From Rosa chinensis (lineage: Eukaryota; Streptophyta; Magnoliopsida; Rosales; Rosaceae), in the NCBI RefSeq assembly GCF_002994745.2, contig NC_037093.1, positions 14,395,555 to 14,459,554 of the forward strand: a stretch of DNA of 64,000 nt. Direction: 5' to 3'. The notes under the pieces were generated by a model. That model searched no databases. It was not told the DNA's origin and saw nothing but the letters and a program-made list of their open reading frames with translations. The first letter of the stretch is position 1. Each line of letters starts with the position of its first letter. Positions 23,613 through 35,944 of this stretch are shown one piece after another. A program made the position numbers and the translations under genes.

Positions 23613-24021
23613 ACAAAAGAATTATATAACACAACTATAGCATATATTTCGACAAACAAAAAAAACTATAGCATATATAGTGACCATTTTTGTAGCTCTT
23701 TTTTGTTTTTGTTTTTTAATTTATTAACACCCCCAGTTTTACAAACTGCAATTTTACCTCTTAAGTTCGATTTCAGATGCAGTAGCCTTATAGCCGTAAT
23801 AGCTTGGGGCAGAACTGGGTTTGTGGGGGAGGACCAGATTCTTTTGTTTTTTATGAGGCCCTCCGTTTGCTTTGAACAATAACTCAAATCACTTCATAAG
23901 TTCATATGGTAATTATATGAGCTTTGAAGTATTTATTAACACAGAGTTACATTTTTGTCCTTCTATAACCAAAGCCCGAGAGCTGTATATATATTCAAAA
24001 AAATTAGAAGGAAAAAGGTAA

Positions 24022-24112
24022 TCCGACCTGCCGGATTCGAACCAGCGACCTAAGGATACCTAATGGTTGTGCCAACTACAGTCCTCCGCTCTACCAACTG
24101 AGCTAAGGTCGG
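24022..24112 (-). tRNA. tRNA-Tyr (GTA) with an 18-nt intron
   Basis: On the minus strand the 91-nt gene folds as a cloverleaf: acceptor CCGACCT/AGGTCGG, D arm GCTCAGTTGGTAGAGC, anticodon loop CTGTA-G, and T arm GCTGGTTCGAATCCGGC with discriminator A. An 18-nt intron (TTGGCACAACCATTAGGT) lies one base 3' of the GTA anticodon, the standard position; plant nuclear tRNA-Tyr genes characteristically carry an intron. Removing it leaves a 73-nt tRNA. The downstream sequence on the minus strand is TTACCTTTTTCC, giving a T-run RNA polymerase III terminator. Boxes A and B are intact, so the gene is probably functional. Confidence 0.96.
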
Positions 24113-24478
24113 TTATTGGTAAATGTTGCCATTAAATATTATTTTTATAATAGTTTTTCTAAACCTTTGTTAATTTAGGGAGATAAAAGTAGCAAATTTG
24201 CATAGCTGTATCTAGCTGGTTTATAGGCCTATTGTCTCAAATTTATGTTCTTTTTTCTTATATTGTATTAGATTAGACTAGTAAAACAGTACCTGTTAAC
24301 CCGTCGAATACGAAATTAGATTAACTACCAATATCCTTTAGGTTGTTGAATTAGATCGAATTGAATTTTTTTATTATTAAATAAATTAAGATCTAAATTG
24401 GTTTGCTCCAAATATGGTCTATTAACAAGTCTAGTGACCGAATCCCACAAAGTTACATGTAACACTGTAGCAATATTA

Positions 24479-24773
24479 GAGCAACTCCCACAGTTTCCCC
24501 ATATTTGATTTTTCTCTATTTTAGGGAAAAATTAGTCTCTTTTGCTCCAACAGATTCCTTATAACTATCCCAATTTTAGGGATAGTGAGGGAAGAGAAAA
24601 CAAAATTCTTTAAATTTACAATAATCTCTAAAATTTTAAGAAAGAATTACAAAGATTTTAGAGATTGCTGTAAAATAAGGAATATGTTGGAGTTGAAGAA
24701 GAAAAATTGCTTAAAACTTTGACTTTTGCTTCCCTACAATACAAAAATTATAGAGAAGCTGTTGGAGTTACTC
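24479..24773. mobile_element. Tourist-like (PIF/Harbinger) MITE, 295 bp
   Basis: The ends GAGCAACTCCCACAG and the reverse complement of CTGTTGGAGTTACTC form an imperfect TIR, flanked by TTA at 24476-24478 and 24774-24776. The TTA target and size fit a Tourist-like MITE. The interior is AT-rich and non-coding. Confidence 0.8.
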
Positions 24774-25091
24774 TTATCATGTTCAAGTGTCTCCCTTCCT
24801 TAATCATCATCCGTCAACTGTGGAGATTTTTGGTGTTGACTTTGGTGTTTTCATATTGATTATCGTCATTCCTCATGTGGGGAAGTGATTATGATCTATT
24901 GCAATGGTCTGCTGTGAAGGCTTATATTCCTAGTTCCATCCGGTTTGCTATAAATGAACTCAAATTTGACAACCTTTGCTCACTACTAAGTAAAACATGA
25001 TCTGGTGAGGAATTTTGGTTCGCGAAATGACGAAATCTATATCTGCTTCACTTAATCTTTTCATCTTGCCATTCTCAAGTAGTTATCTTTT

Positions 25092-25695
25092 TTGAAATCC
25101 CTTTTGAGCTGAAGTTCCCCTTATCCTTTTCTAGTGAGAGAAACTCACTTCTCTCTAACAAACCTAGGCGCTTAAGCTTTCCTCCCTCCCCCTCCCCCCC
25201 CCCCCCCCTTTTTTTCTTGTCAAATCTAGATCATTCCGATCTGGATCTTTGGCTTGAAAGTCGGGGGAGATACTGATCATCAATTTTCCCTTTTCGTGAG
25301 GCTTTAAGTATCTATGCTCGATTTTTTAATTTCTGTTTTCTTTCCATTTGTTTCTGTTTTGGCCCTGTTTGGTTTTTGTTCCCAATCTTCCCTTTTCTAG
25401 TTTCCTCTGTCTTCATCCTCTTCCCCTCATTAGTCTTTCATTGAATTCCGCATGGGTTTCTCTCCTGCGCCTTGGATATGGTTGGATTTGGTTGTTGGCT
25501 TCTTTGCCGTGGCTCAGTTGTTTCGTCCTTCTTGTCAGCGGTTGCAGCTTGTCGGTGGCTTTTGTTTGTTTATTTTGTTCTTAGTTTGGGATTTTTTTAG
25601 CCTTGTTGTTGGTTGTTGCTTCCTTTGGGAGGCTATTGCCTCGGTGTAATCGTTTTGATTCAATAATACTCCTGATGTTTAATAGCAAAAAAAAT
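25092..25695 (+). mobile_element. small poly(A) retroposon, 604 bp, 15-bp target duplication
   Basis: AAGTAGTTATCTTTT occurs at 25077-25091 and 25696-25710, flanking a segment that ends GTTTAATAGC plus an A-rich tail. This is a LINE-mobilised insertion. The interior contains a C15 run at 25194-25208 and GT-rich sequence with chance open frames from 25348 and 25452. It is either a 5'-truncated LINE tail or a non-autonomous derivative; no protein domain is recognisable. Confidence 0.8.
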
Positions 25696-25777
25696 AAGTA
25701 GTTATCTTTTAAACATGTGCTCCTCTATTCACCAATTTTATGAGACTGACACCTTGGATCATTTATTTGTTTCCTTA

Positions 25778-26304
25778 GAGCATCAGCAGTGGGGACTCAA
25801 ATTTGAGTCCAAAAGTAAAGGATCATGGCTGCAATTGATCAGAATAATTTGGACCTATATATGTCGGAGACCCAAATAGTAGACCAAATTTGGTCCAGAG
25901 GATGACCAAAATGAAATTGGACTCAAATATTATGGGTCCCACCATGTGGGATTTTTAATACATGCATGTAGGCGTACAGGTGCACATGGGATCAAAAAAA
26001 TCATGGGCCCGTCGATTTTAATCTACCAACGGCTACTTTTGTTTTGAATCAAGGGTAATGATTGAATTATATATTCAATCTAATAGCCAGAATTTAATTC
26101 AATTAATTATATAAAAATTTGTTGTAAAAATAAGAATCTAAAAATATGAGTCTAAAATATGGATCCAAAAATAAGTCCTGCACCACTGCAGCACCCAATA
26201 AAAGTAAGTCATTTTGTACACTATTCAGATGGACTCAAATCACTATTCCAGCTTATTTGGACCCAAATTTGAGTCTAAAAAATAAGTCCCCACTGCTGAT
26301 GCTC
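25778..26304. mobile_element. Tourist-like (PIF/Harbinger) MITE, 527 bp
   Basis: The ends GAGCATCAGCAGTGGGGACT and its exact reverse complement at 26285-26304 are flanked by TTA (25775-25777 and 26305-26307). Several internal inverted copies of GGACTCAAATTTGAGTC are present. There is no coding capacity. Size, TIR and TTA target fit a PIF/Harbinger-derived MITE. Confidence 0.9.
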
Positions 26305-26307
26305 TTA

Positions 26308-27122
26308 GTGATCCCTGCAACTGCAGCTATTACTGTGGCAGATTTCTAGGATGCTATTCTTCGTAGTTCTGACAAATCATCCTATAAATGGTATTACTAT
26401 GTGTAGTTTATGAGATTTAATTTTGATGGTTTGGTCCGAAGCTCTAACAATGGTACTACTATTGACTTTATTATTATAAATGAATTTGAAGATGCTCTTA
26501 TTGTGGGGTCAAAAAACTCGATCACTCTCAAGTTTTGAGTATGGCAGCTGCAGGCTGAAGGCTGCGAGCCGACAATGGAAGTAGGTTCCATCATTGGAGG
26601 TGGGAGGTTGGTGGTGAAGTGGTAGTAGATTGTAATAGTTATTATTATTATTTTTTAAAATTAAATTAATTTTTTTTAAAGAGGTTTGGAACCCAGCCTA
26701 GCTGGGAGGCTCAGCCCCACTAATAGAGTGAAGAGAATATAAAAGGAAGTTTAAGAAAAAAGTTGGACATATAAATTGTAGGATTGTGTATATATAATTT
26801 CTCCACTAATAGAGTGATGGTAAAGAAAAAAAGAAGGAAAATTCTCGAAAGGGCACCAAAAAAGGTAAGCAAACCTTAATTTTCTCTTTAATGGATGGGT
26901 TGATAATAATTTGCTCAGTCTGGAAAAGACTAGACTTAAATTACAAAGAGAAACTCTCACTCTCTTTGGCAAACGAGAAATGAGAGAAGCATATGTGTAA
27001 AACTGGCGTTTCACCCACCTCAAATTTTGACCTTTCACCATATATACCAAAACCAAAAATCCAAACCAAATTCCCCTAGATTTCCAATTCCTCGAAGAAC
27101 TAATCCCTAGAGCTAATCAACA
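26308..27122. other. upstream region of the dioxygenase pseudogene
   Basis: About 26830-27122 is recognisably homologous to the region just upstream of the intact dioxygenase gene (51010-51359), for example GGCAAACGAGAAATGA and TTTCACCATA. It therefore contains the decayed promoter of the pseudogene. 26573-26660 resembles the repeated AT-rich blocks at 29820-29950 and 30395-30510. No other gene was seen. Confidence 0.6.
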
Positions 27123-27880
27123 TTGCCGATAATAGACACATTCTACATGTCGCACGGATCCCCAACTCTAAGCATCGATGAGACCATACCTGCACGAAAG
27201 TTCCTCCAATCTTGGAAGCAAAACGGTTTCCCCCAGAAACCCAACTCTATCCTCACCATCTCTACCCACTGGGAAGCCTCCGTCCCCATATTCAACTCTA
27301 TTGTTGGCCTAAACGACACCATCTACTACTTCTATAGCTTTCCCAACTCCCTGTACAAGCTCAAGTACCCTGCCCCAAGGTCACCCTAACTAGCCACCCG
27401 AGTCAAGGATATTCTCACTGCTGCTGGATTCCCTAGCGTTGTTGTGGACAACAAGCGCGGCCTCAACCATGGTGACTAGGTACCACTCAAGTTCATGTAT
27501 CCGGAGGCAGACATCCTAGTGTGCCATCTGTCCGTTCTAACCGATAGTGACCGGAGCTATCAGTTTAATTTAGGGAAGGCTTTGGCGCATTAAAGGAGGT
27601 GGGTGTTCTTATGGTGGGGTTGGGGAGTGCAGTTCACAACTTGAGGGAGCTGAGGTGGAACACGGAGGCTTTGACTCAAGGAAGATATAAAGATGTGAAC
27701 CATTATGAGAAGAAGGCTCCCACATGCAAAAACGGCTCATCCTTCACCTGATCATTTCTACCCTCTGAACGTGGCAATGGGGGTTGCGGGTGCGAATTCA
27801 TAGGCAAAGCTCATCCACGAGAGCTGGCATCTTGGTACTCTTTCTTATGCTTCGTACCAATTTAGTAGAGCTAATACCAA
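27123..27880 (+). pseudogene. LigB/DODA-like extradiol dioxygenase pseudogene
   Basis: Full-length similarity to the intact gene at 51360-52154 begins at TTG 27123, where the gene has ATG. The first part reads [20 protein letters not shown] and [17 protein letters not shown]. Stops occur at 27387-27389 (after YPAPRSP) and 27477-27479 (TGG to TAG after NHGD). A frameshift follows in the GKALAH region near 27590. A deletion of about 48 bp removes the segment equivalent to residues 182-198, between short GAGG-type repeats. The tail (GAGAGCTGGCATCTTGGTAC...) still aligns up to the end of the gene. Upstream sequence is also duplicated, so this is a DNA-level copy and not a retrocopy. It is non-functional. 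Confidence 0.95.
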
Positions 27881-28342
27881 TTCATCCATATGCAGCGGCG
27901 AATCCAATATTTCCAATTCAGGTGAGCTAAAAGCTTAATCTGTAAGTAAATTTCTTCTCTTGCTAAAAGCACAAAATTTTAAAATGATTAAGTTATTTTT
28001 TAATGGCTAAGTGATACACATTTTATCAATTAACATTAAGTTTGATCAACTATTACTAAATGAAAATAAAGAAATGAATCTCATTGTAAAGCTAGAAGTA
28101 CACAAAGTTTATTGTCTATTGTACCGAACCGTGCCCACCCCTAGTTACTATTGCTTGGAAGGTATATTGTAGCAAAACAGTTGGTAGAGCATAGCTGTCA
28201 TCTGTATCTTGATCATCTTCGGTAAATGTTCAACACCCTTCAGTGTTATCAAGAACATAGTCTATTCAGGAAAATAAATATAAGTCTACTAGAATTAGAA
28301 ACATAATCCAAATAAAAATTAAAAACCTAATCAGACTAGACT
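27881..28342. other. intergenic AT-rich sequence
   Basis: No gene is visible. GTACCGAACCGTGCCCACCC just before 28140 resembles the end of a hAT-type element, but no matching left end was found. Confidence 0.4.
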
Positions 28343-28351
28343 AAGTCATGT

Positions 28352-29636
28352 GAACAAGAATCATATAGTAATAACAGTCAGATTGCGTGACGTAAAGAAA
28401 ATGCTCTTCCTTCTGAGAGCGTTTCTAGGGTTTCTGGCTGTGGTTCATGGCGGCACTGCAAACTCAGCTAGTAAGGGCGGGTTTCCTTTTCCTTCTGGTT
28501 CCTTTGAAGATGGCGGCGAGGGAGCCATTCATCGATGCCTATTCCTGACTCCTTCAAGGGAAATTTCTCGATTGCGATTGACGTCTGTTGGTGGTAGTCT
28601 TGTACCTTGGAAGGGAGGTAGCGCTCTCCTTCCTTCTCCCTTTTTCCGTGGTGGTGTCAACGATGGCGGTATATGTGGTATTGCCGGTGACTCTACACTG
28701 GGTATGTGTTCTGGGAGTACGATCGGTGATGGAGATTGGGCTTCCTTAGATCCGGGTTGTTAGGATTCGGGGAGGGCTGCTGGTGGTGTGGACTACACTG
28801 GTTTGGCTTGGGACCGGGTTGCAGGCTGGACGAAGATTGCGAAAGCGAGTATTAGTGTCAGGGATTTTATGCATGGCGATGGTGATTTCTGGCTGGGCTG
28901 GGATGGATCGATTTCTATGGAGGATAAAGGGATCGGTGGTGACCCAGTGTTTATTTTGGCGACAGAGGTTGATGTCCGACTAGAAGAGCTTGATGGTGGA
29001 GCTCGCTCTCATCTGCCGGAGTTGCTTGCTGGCAGCAATGATCATGAGTGCTATGACATGTTCTGGCCTGAGTCGACTTGTTTTGGAGGCTGGAGAGTCG
29101 GCTCTAGTTCTGGAAGCAGGTTGGGTGTTGATCATGGCGTTCGAGGTGGCGGCAGCGGTGATCAAGATGGTGGGGCGGCGGAGGCGCCCAAGTTGGCCAT
29201 AATTCTTCTAGGGTTTGTGTTGAATGCTTGTCTTCGGCCTGGATCTAGGCTTGGTTGGGAGTCCTTGTTTGGGTTGCCTATTCCTGGGCTTGGTGGGCCT
29301 GTTGGGATTTTTCATTTTGGAAGGGATGGAAGGTGACTTGCCATCTTCCATTCCTAGCATTTAGTTTCTTTAATAGGTCGCAAAGTTCACATTCTCTGAG
29401 GGTTTATTTTACTACTTGCTTCGGAGATTGTTGATTTTTGTTTGAAATAAAGGTGCGTTATCTTCCTTAAAAGGTGGGTGTACTCGGGGTGGCCTGGGGC
29501 TTGTTCTTGTCATAGAATAAGTGTTTAGGGTTCCCTAAGGAACAATTCTTTCTGTCGACCCCATAGGGGTGTTTCATTTTTGTACTGCTTGCTGAATCTA
29601 TATAATGGGCTGACCTCTTGTTATAAAAAAAAAAAA
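28352..29636 (+). mobile_element. poly(A) retroposon, about 1.28 kb, 9-bp target duplication
   Basis: AAGTCATGT flanks the segment (28343-28351 and 29637-29645), which ends in a run of about 14 A. The interior is G-rich and begins with a leader-like sequence (GGGTTTCTGGCTGTGG). Open frames of up to 182 codons (28788-29336) show no recognisable domain and are probably chance frames in GC-rich DNA. It is most likely a non-autonomous LINE derivative, similar in size and layout to the element at 46373-47654. Confidence 0.7.
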
Positions 29637-29645
29637 AAGTCATGT

Positions 29646-30890
29646 TAGTTTAACTAGAAAAAACATAGAACTCTTTCTAAATTTATAAAGGCCTAATTTC
29701 ATTCTACACCTTTGATCTTTACACCTTAAAATAAATATTTATTTATCAATAAATTAATAAATTGTTCATTATCGATATAATAATTAATATTTTGTTTTCA
29801 TAATCCCAACTAATTAATATTGATTTATAGGGATTTTAGTGTAGGTTCCATCTTTGGAGAAGGGAGTTAGCTGGTGAACTACATAACTAGATAATAGATT
29901 TAAAGTAATTGTTATCATCAATTTGTTTAAGAAATGAAGAGGGTATAAATCAGTTGTGCCCATATACTTCTAGTTTCATCATATATACCTCTGTACTCTC
30001 CAATTTAATCAATATTGTCCAATCATTAGTTTTTCCGTCAATTTTTTTGTAAATCAAAGACGTGGCTCTAATGGGCTCTCTTATAGGATAATGATTAACT
30101 AATGTGAGATGCAAAAGTATATCATAAGTAAATTGAATTTGGAAATATATTACACAATAATTGGCAAAATGGATTAGGATTGGACAAAATTGATTGAAAT
30201 TGAAAGTATAGGGTATCCATGATGCCATTAGAAGTGGGGCACATGTGATTTAGAGTATAAAGGTCTGGAAGATAAAATAAAATTTATTTATTAATAAATA
30301 TTCATGTATCAATAAATAAATAAATTGTTTATTTAAAAAAAAATAATAACCCCGCTAAAGTAAAAAAAAAAAAATCGTAGTCCAAACAATATTAATTTAT
30401 AGGGATTTCCATCTTTATAGAAGGGATGTAGGTGGTGAACTACAGAACTGGTAATAGATTTGACATAATTGTTATTATCATATTTTTTTTAATAAAATGA
30501 AGAGGGTATAAAAGAGATTGAAGGTAGAAAATACTTTGAAAGTAAAAAGATTGGCTGATGTTTATCGTGGAGGTAAAAAGAGTATACATTTTTTTTTATC
30601 TTTTTCTTTCTTTGTTCTTATTTGTCTTGTCATCTGAGCTAACAAAGTCTATTAACAATTGAAAAAAGATGGAGGTCAAAATACCAAATTTAGAGATCCA
30701 ACTAGAATCATCCTAAAAGACTTTTTTATTTTATTATTATTAATTTTTTTTTTTTAGAATAGAAATTGCATAATATTAAGAAATTTAGATAGTTACAACA
30801 AATAGAAGTACATAGGATTAATAGAGTTTGCGTTATAGGGTTAGGGTTCACTGGGAGTGAGAGTTCAGTGAGCATTTTTCACGGGTTCCA
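29646..30890. repeat. AT-rich tandemly duplicated intergenic block
   Basis: Two diverged copies of a block (about 29740-29950 and 30290-30510) share AATTTATAGGGATTT, GGTGGTGAACTACA and AATGAAGAGGGTATAAA in the same order, spaced about 560 bp apart. A third, more decayed copy lies near 26573-26660. No gene seen. Confidence 0.6.
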
Positions 30891-30895
30891 ACACT

Positions 30896-31895
30896 ATGGG
30901 GGATATCGATGCAACGGTGGCCAAGTTAGCGTCCTCTCTGGCTCTGGCGGAGGGAAAGAAGGCCGTGGATTTGCAGCTGTCAAAGGAAGGACCTTTGACA
31001 ACCGAAGGTGAACATGATCGGCAAACTACTCACGGCTAGGGAATACAAGAAGCGATCCTTTATAGGGATGTTTCGATCCGCTTGGCATATCAATGGAAAA
31101 TTCAGGGTGAAACCTGTAGAAGGGGATCGAGTCCTCTCCACCTTTTCAGATCCGGTCGACAGAACCCCCTGGGGTCGCGGTTCATGGGGTTTTAACGGGG
31201 CCCCTGTAGTGTTGACTGAGTATGATGACATCGAGCAGATTGATCAAGTGCCGCTGTAGCGCTCATCTATTGGATCACCCTGTTTGTCGTGCCGCCAACT
31301 TTCTGGTCAGAAAGGGTGATGCGCATGATTGGCAATACAATTGAAGATCTTAAGGAATGGGATAGGCCGGCTTTCCGGCGAGGGGTGATGCAAGTTTGAA
31401 TTGAGATCGAGTTCACGCAGCCTAAACTTCTGCAGCGTTTAAATTGCTTGGAGGACAAGGTGGAAGTGCTGGTGCGTTTTAAGTACGATAAGCTTTTCGG
31501 TCGGCACAGTAGGTGTGGCTTTGTGACCCATGTGGGGCTGCCATTGGAGGAGATAGCTGATAGCGGAGGAACACGTCGGGTGGCTAGGCTACTAATTCTT
31601 GGGTTGCAGCTTAATTTGGTGACAAAGTTCATCGGGGATTAGGGTTAGCAACGGTGATCCAACATTAGTCTTCAAGGCACAAATGCCAAAGGGAGTGGCT
31701 TCAATGCTGACATCTGTGCCTGCAAGATATTTTCTTCCTCAAAAGCCCCGCGCCTGGTTACTATACGTGAGAATGAAGAACAGACTTTGGCTATGTCACC
31801 CATTACTAGGAAAAGAAAAAAGAGGTCAGGAGATGATTCTGTGTCTCCATGAAAGCCAAGATTCAGCTCGGCAATCGGAAAGCGAAACATTGACG
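30896..31895 (+). pseudogene. LINE ORF1-like (DUF4283/CCHC) pseudogene, first part
   Basis: The sequence starts near ATGGGGGATATCGATGC at 30896. Assembling frames by eye gives a start MGDIDATVAKLASSLALAEG and then sequence typical of plant LINE ORF1 proteins with a DUF4283 domain. A decayed zf-CCHC_4 follows (EVLVRFKYDKLFGRHSRCGFVTHVGLP). These ORF1 proteins bind element RNA. Several stops and frameshifts are present. A CACTA element inserted at 31896, with target duplication ACG, splits it; the continuation is at 37850. Confidence 0.6.
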
Positions 31896-33721
31896 CACTA
31901 CTACAAATTTCCCCAAACTCCACTGATTTGAATTAGTCCCTATTGGGACAAAGCATACTGATAAGAGTGGCTGAGGCATTAGCCACTATGCAGCCACTAA
32001 TGGGAAATCAGTCCCCCCTATTGCAGGTGCTAATGGGGCTAAGCACACTGTTAAATTATCAGTGTGATGCCTTTAACCAAAGCAAAATTACATCCAAATC
32101 AGTGCCAAAGCAACTGATCCTAATAGCAGTGGCTTCGGAATCCACTGATATCAGTGGCAAAATCATTAAACTGGAATAAAAAAAAGGTGCCAAATACTAG
32201 CAAATACTAGTATTTGGCACCTCTACATTTCATGTACCGTATACTATATTAAAAAAATGCATCATACAACAAATTCGCCAACTAAAAATAATTCATTACA
32301 TCCAGAGACAACAAAATTTCTTCTCCACAACTGCAACCCTTCTTTGATATGGATAAACTCTTTCAAAGCAAATGGCAACGTGCTCACAGTACCTGAAGTT
32401 CTAGAAAAGAAGAATTAAATTTTGCACTGTGAAGTATTATCTAGCAAGTAGCAACACATGCATTCAATTCTGTAAGAAATCCAAACATGACATTTACAAA
32501 ATAATGTGTAGAAAAATACCTCATCCATAATACCATTCGGCAAATCTTCAAGCATCATACGATGTAACCTGACCCCAGCTGCAGGCCTATGCACATTGAA
32601 ACAGAAAGGCAGTTTAATAAGACACTAGCAGAGCATCCCGCGCGATGCCACGGGTTTGTTTATTTGCTGCAGTAACTCTAATCCAACCAATATTTGTTGT
32701 TAAAAAAATGTTACTATAGTAAAATTATGAAACTTTTCATTCAATTTGTAAAGTAAAGAACTTTCACTCTCAGATTTTAACGCAGGGTCATAAGTCAGCT
32801 TGAACTTTCTTGTATATATATATATATATATCCGCATTCAAAGTATAAAATGAAATAGGAACCACAAAAAGAAAAAGAAAAAAAAATGATGTAGAAACCA
32901 AGATTACTAAATTAATGTAACTGATTGTACTGAAAATATATACATAAGTAACTATACATGTGGTCAGACTCAAGAAAGGACTAAACTATGGATCTGCTGA
33001 TCAACATAAATGAAGCCAAGAACATTGAAAAAAAAAAAATACACATTCATCTGCATAGATGCTATTGAATGTTAAATTGCTTGACATATGATTCCATCTT
33101 GAAAAGAAGGTTCAGAATAAACATGTTTACCCAAGATTTTGTTTTAAGTTCAAGTATAATGTCACACCCCGGATTTTGAAATAAGGATTCAAATCCGGAA
33201 CATGACTAAAAACAATACAAACAACGTTCTGAATTTTTCTCTCAGAAACAACCACTAATTACACCTCTTGATATTACATAAACCAAATCCTCAAGCTACT
33301 TATTACAACACACTCTCACCAAATCAAATTGTAAAACTCAATGAGTATAATTCTCCTCACAAAACAAATGTTGTAAATCTAATACTAATTCTCTAAACCG
33401 CACGATCACTGCCCTGATTCTCCTGACCTGTGAGATTACCCGCTACACAATTTGAATAGTGTACCGGGATTGCAACAACACCAAACCCGGTAAGCTTTTT
33501 GCAAAGCTCGTGAGTAAACAAGAAAGAACTGTTGATTTATTTAATTACAGTTATTATAACTCAGGTAAACAATCAACACACTCACAAGGTAATTCCAAAA
33601 ATCACATAAACATAAAAATAGGTATTTTTCGATACTCTCTTTTAAAACTCAATCAACAAATATTGCATCATTAATATGTGAATTAACATTAAAGCAATGC
33701 ATGCTTGATTTTCTTTTTACC

Positions 33722-33941
33722 AACACCCTCACATATTCAAAATATATCATGGATAGATATTTGATCAATTTCACATAACACCTTCACATATTCAAATATA
33801 TCATGGATAGATATTTGATCAATTTCACATAACACCTTCACATATTTCAAATATATCATGGATAGATATTTGATCAATTTCACATAACACCTTCACATAT
33901 TTCGAATATATCATGGATAGATATTTGATCAATTTCACATA
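33722..33941. repeat. four-copy 55-bp tandem array in unit C
   Basis: Four 55-bp units (ACACCTTCACATATTTCAAA... ending TTTCACATA) are nearly identical. Position in the LTR, unit length and copy number match the array in unit B, but the sequence is unrelated. Confidence 0.9.
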
Positions 33942-34984
33942 AGTACACTTCTCTTTTTAGTGAATTTTCAGATTAACTGGTAACAAATCACAAATCCACG
34001 TGTTAGGGTCCAAAATACCAAAACACAGGAAAACCAGGTTGACTGGTATCAAATCATAAATCCGCGTGCTAGGGTCCATAATACCAAAGCACGGGAATCC
34101 ACATGCTAGGGTCCATAATACCAAAGCATGGGTAAGCCGCAGCATACCAAGGACACCCTCCAAAGTATGTATACTCAAAGTACCACCCCTCCTAAGAGTA
34201 TAATAGTGCACTATCTGTAGGGACTAGGGCCCATAGCTTAATCGTCATCACAACATCAAAACACCTTTACCAGTAATTCACTTAAGCACGGGGTTGTTGT
34301 AATCACCCGGCTTCATAATTATATTTTTCAGCCATAATCAATTTCTCCACATACAATCTTTATAAGTTTTAGATTGTATAAATGTATATGTACACCCATA
34401 TAAAGAGACATATTATTTCAAGACAAATCTTTACTTCTTAAAATAATTTCCACATATTCATAATTGGCCATATAAAATAGCTTTCACATCACATGATCAA
34501 CATTTCATTATTCAACAATTAAATGGGAGATTAATAGCTTGAATAATATCTAATCAATTCTCAATCATTTCATCATACCAATCACACATCAATCAACATA
34601 TATATTTCACGAAAATATATATATACGTAATCATCCGCTCAGGAATGACCACTAATACCAACTATAGTTCAAGTATAAAAACCGTGAAATTCATTTGTAT
34701 AATAAAATCATTTTACTTACCTATGGACCGTAGTTGATCAAGTCCATATGATTTAAATCAAATATTTATTCCATAAATATTTTCACACAATTACGACAAA
34801 ATAAAGTAATTAAATTTATTCAGTTCGCAATATGAACCACGTGAGGTTTACTCACCTCTAATCCCGCTACGTCTTCTAACAAGTCAATTATAACGATATT
34901 CCAAACGCTCGTCAACTCAAACCGTCAAGTACCTAATCAAATATGGTCTTTGCTTAGTAAATGAAACACGAAATAATCTTAAAC

Positions 34985-35425
34985 GACGATCCAACGGTTA
35001 GATTCTAAAATAAAGGTGATCCAACGGTCGGATTCGAAAATAAAGGTGATCCAACGGTCGGATCTGAAAATAAAGATGATCCAACGGTCAGATTCTAAAA
35101 TAAAGACGATCCAAAGGTCGGATTCTAAAATAAAGGTGATCCAACGGTCGGATTCGAAAATAAAGGTGATCCAACGGTCGGATCTGAAAATAAAGATGAT
35201 CCAACGGTCGGATCTGAAAATAAAGACGATCCAACGGTCGGATCCTCACGGATCGTCCTTAGGATCATCCTCCAAAAATATCACGAAGATCCAACAGTCT
35301 GATCTTCCTGAATCGTCCTTATAAACATCTCCACAAAATTTCATGAAAATCCGACGGTCGGATTCTAACGAATCGCCTTCCGAATTACTATTTCACAATT
35401 ATACGAAGATCCAACGGTCGGATCT
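34985..35425 (-). repeat. 30-bp palindromic tandem array in unit C
   Basis: At least nine strictly tandem 30-bp units (GATCCAACGGTCGGATC core plus CGAAAATAAAG-type spacer) are followed by four more widely spaced cores. It is the same array as in A and B. The open frame through it from 35016 is a by-product of the unit length. Confidence 0.9.
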
Positions 35426-35944
35426 TCGCCCGTGACCTCACAAAGTCACCGGAACAGTCATACGATCAACATACTAAAATTTGAAGTAAAACCGATGGTC
35501 TGATCTTCACAGATCGAGAACCGAAGATAAACGTAAAAACGTAAATCCACTATTTATCAACTTTTTCTAAAATATTCTTATAATATATCAAAACGCTCTT
35601 ATGGATGCGCAGATGAATAAACTGAAAACAGAACACAAAACTACGGCCGGACGCGCCGCCACGCGTCGCCACAAGAGGCGGTCAAACCGGCGGTCAACGC
35701 CGGGCCAACCACCTCCGATGGCAAAGTGACCAACTACAAACGTCTTCAGAATTAAAGGGTGATCAACTTTCATAACTGGAGCTAAGTCTGGTTTGGCCTA
35801 GATCGTCCTAGATCAAGCTTTGAAGTTTGGATTAATCTGGATCGTCGATCCAAAACCCAGATTCAATCAGAACCGTCCAAAAAGTCAAACCATGATCTAG
35901 CGTTCTATACACAAAATCGTGATGAAAGACTTACATGGGGATGA

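Larger units (their letters stand above)
22687..24021. other. AT-rich intergenic sequence with two short SINE-like pieces
   Basis: No protein-coding gene is visible. A 36-bp insertion at 23143-23178 with a tRNA box-A-like sequence and a SINE-like piece at about 23535-23610 are described separately. The rest is AT-rich with short open frames only. Confidence 0.5.

Noticed and set aside
27890..28145. Possible hAT element ending CCCACCCCTAG at about 28143
   Set aside because: No left terminus with a matching inverted repeat and no 8-bp duplication.
28788..29336. 182-codon open frame in the retroposon at 28352-29636
   Set aside because: GC-rich sequence with overlapping open frames on both strands, no domain, no splice or homology support.
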